Shown here: positions 63,451 to 64,000 of the stretch, piece by piece | Numbering within the stretch: position 1 is the stretch's first letter | Layout of the letters: the number at the start of each line of letters is the position of its first letter | Source: Plectrocnemia conspersa | Taxonomy: Eukaryota; Arthropoda; Insecta; Trichoptera; Polycentropodidae | Direction of reading: 5' to 3' | DNA: 64,000 nucleotides | Assembly: GCA_009617715.1 (NCBI GenBank) | Contig: VTFK01000056.1 | Span: 1,020,882-1,084,881 of the forward strand | The notes under the pieces: generated by a model | What the model saw: only the letters and a program-made list of their open reading frames with translations | What the model was told of the DNA's origin: nothing | Databases searched by the model: none | Translations under genes and position numbers: made by a program

Positions 63451-63511
63451 ATGGCGCGTCTACCGGGCCCTCTGCTGCCGTTGCTCATCATTCTGGAGAT
63501 CCTGCTTGAAG
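63451..63511 (+). CDS. probable first coding exon of a secreted or membrane protein, cut by the window edge
   Basis: The ATG at 63451 has a strong context (GCACCATGG) and encodes MARLPGPLLPLLIILEILLE, a signal-peptide or signal-anchor-like run: one basic residue followed by a long Leu/Ile stretch. The exon ends at a consensus donor (GAAG/GTAAGC) after 63511, leaving one base of the next codon. The frame is also open upstream to an ATG at 63355, which would add 32 residues in front of the hydrophobic run; I prefer 63451 because it puts the signal at the very N-terminus. The surrounding 63340-63520 is clearly GC-richer than its flanks. The rest of the gene lies beyond 64000, so the family cannot be named. 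Confidence 0.5.
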
Positions 63512-64000
63512 GTAAGCTCTATGACCTTTTTCTTTTCTACGCGTAGCCACACGTTTGACACTTACGATGCGGATGTAAATAGACGATACTACTCGACACC
63601 TTGACGTTTCTTTCGAATTAACAGTTAGTTTGATGAATGTGGTCACTGATCGTATCACGTTCGTTACGACTCATGCCTGTTTATTATTTAACGTTAGAAT
63701 TATCAATTTCTTAAATTTTCCACTCTGAATCATATAATTCTATATTCACTTGAACGATGTAAACAGTTTCGTGGTACACTTCTTATCAACTTACTTTTTA
63801 GTATTTAAATCCAAATGTCCTTGACTTTGATTATTTTATAACTAAGCACTGCAGTTATTATAAATGGATTGTTGATCATACTAGCTGATTAAACTTATCG
63901 AATGTACCACGTCAGGTGTTTCCAAGGTTGTGGAGTCGTTTCTAAATTTTCCGACTCCAATTTTAACAATTTTAATAACATTATTTTTGCCACCATAAAA

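Overview
The window is AT-rich eukaryotic nuclear DNA, most likely from an insect. The evidence is one fully readable spliced gene, an mrj/DNAJB6-type J-protein, with short exons, canonical GT-AG introns and insect-like codon use. It sits in a large amount of non-coding DNA full of decayed transposons (hAT, mariner, a TTA-target DNA element, TTAA-target MITEs, fold-back elements, tRNA-derived SINEs and non-LTR pieces). I cannot fix the insect order from the sequence alone.

Layout: (1) 1-55 kb holds no gene I can name. AT-rich, repeat-rich DNA alternates with GC-richer, repeat-poor islands (about 3.0-4.0, 6.9-7.5, 10.4-11.0, 15.1-15.6, 18.2-19.9, 28.5-29.2, 32.7-33.5, 35.8-36.5, 39.6-41.5, 44.5-45.1, 46.6-47.1 and 50.7-51.4 kb). 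These look like introns or intergenic DNA with promoters, small exons or enhancers. Four places have convincing acceptor and/or donor sites around short open stretches (10407-10452, 15435-15466, 44914-44986, 51139-51222), so part of this DNA may be intron of a large unnamed plus-strand gene. (2) 55.1-60.4 kb is the mrj gene on the plus strand: a non-coding 5' exon, five coding exons encoding 238 aa, and a 3' UTR with poly(A) signals. A second, diverged copy of the G/F-region exon lies at 56078-56226. It fits the reading frame at its 5' end, can rejoin the downstream exon in frame, or can end the protein after 107 aa. This is the most interesting observation. (3) 60.9-64 kb holds a small retrocopy, a TTAA MITE and, at the right edge, the likely first coding exon of another plus-strand gene with a signal-peptide-like start, cut off by the window.

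The mobile DNA is well enough preserved to define several insertions: two hAT elements with perfect 8-bp target duplications (4730-5366, 54337-54600), a probable 2.5-kb hAT (15621-18144), a 988-bp TTA-flanked element (27219-28206), two palindromic fold-back elements (20300-20512, 48894-49088), an element with inverted arrays of about 20-bp subterminal repeats (13060-13715), and a mariner-type transposase pseudogene (42062-42545). The small exons and the right-edge gene are predictions that need transcript data; the mrj structure is secure.
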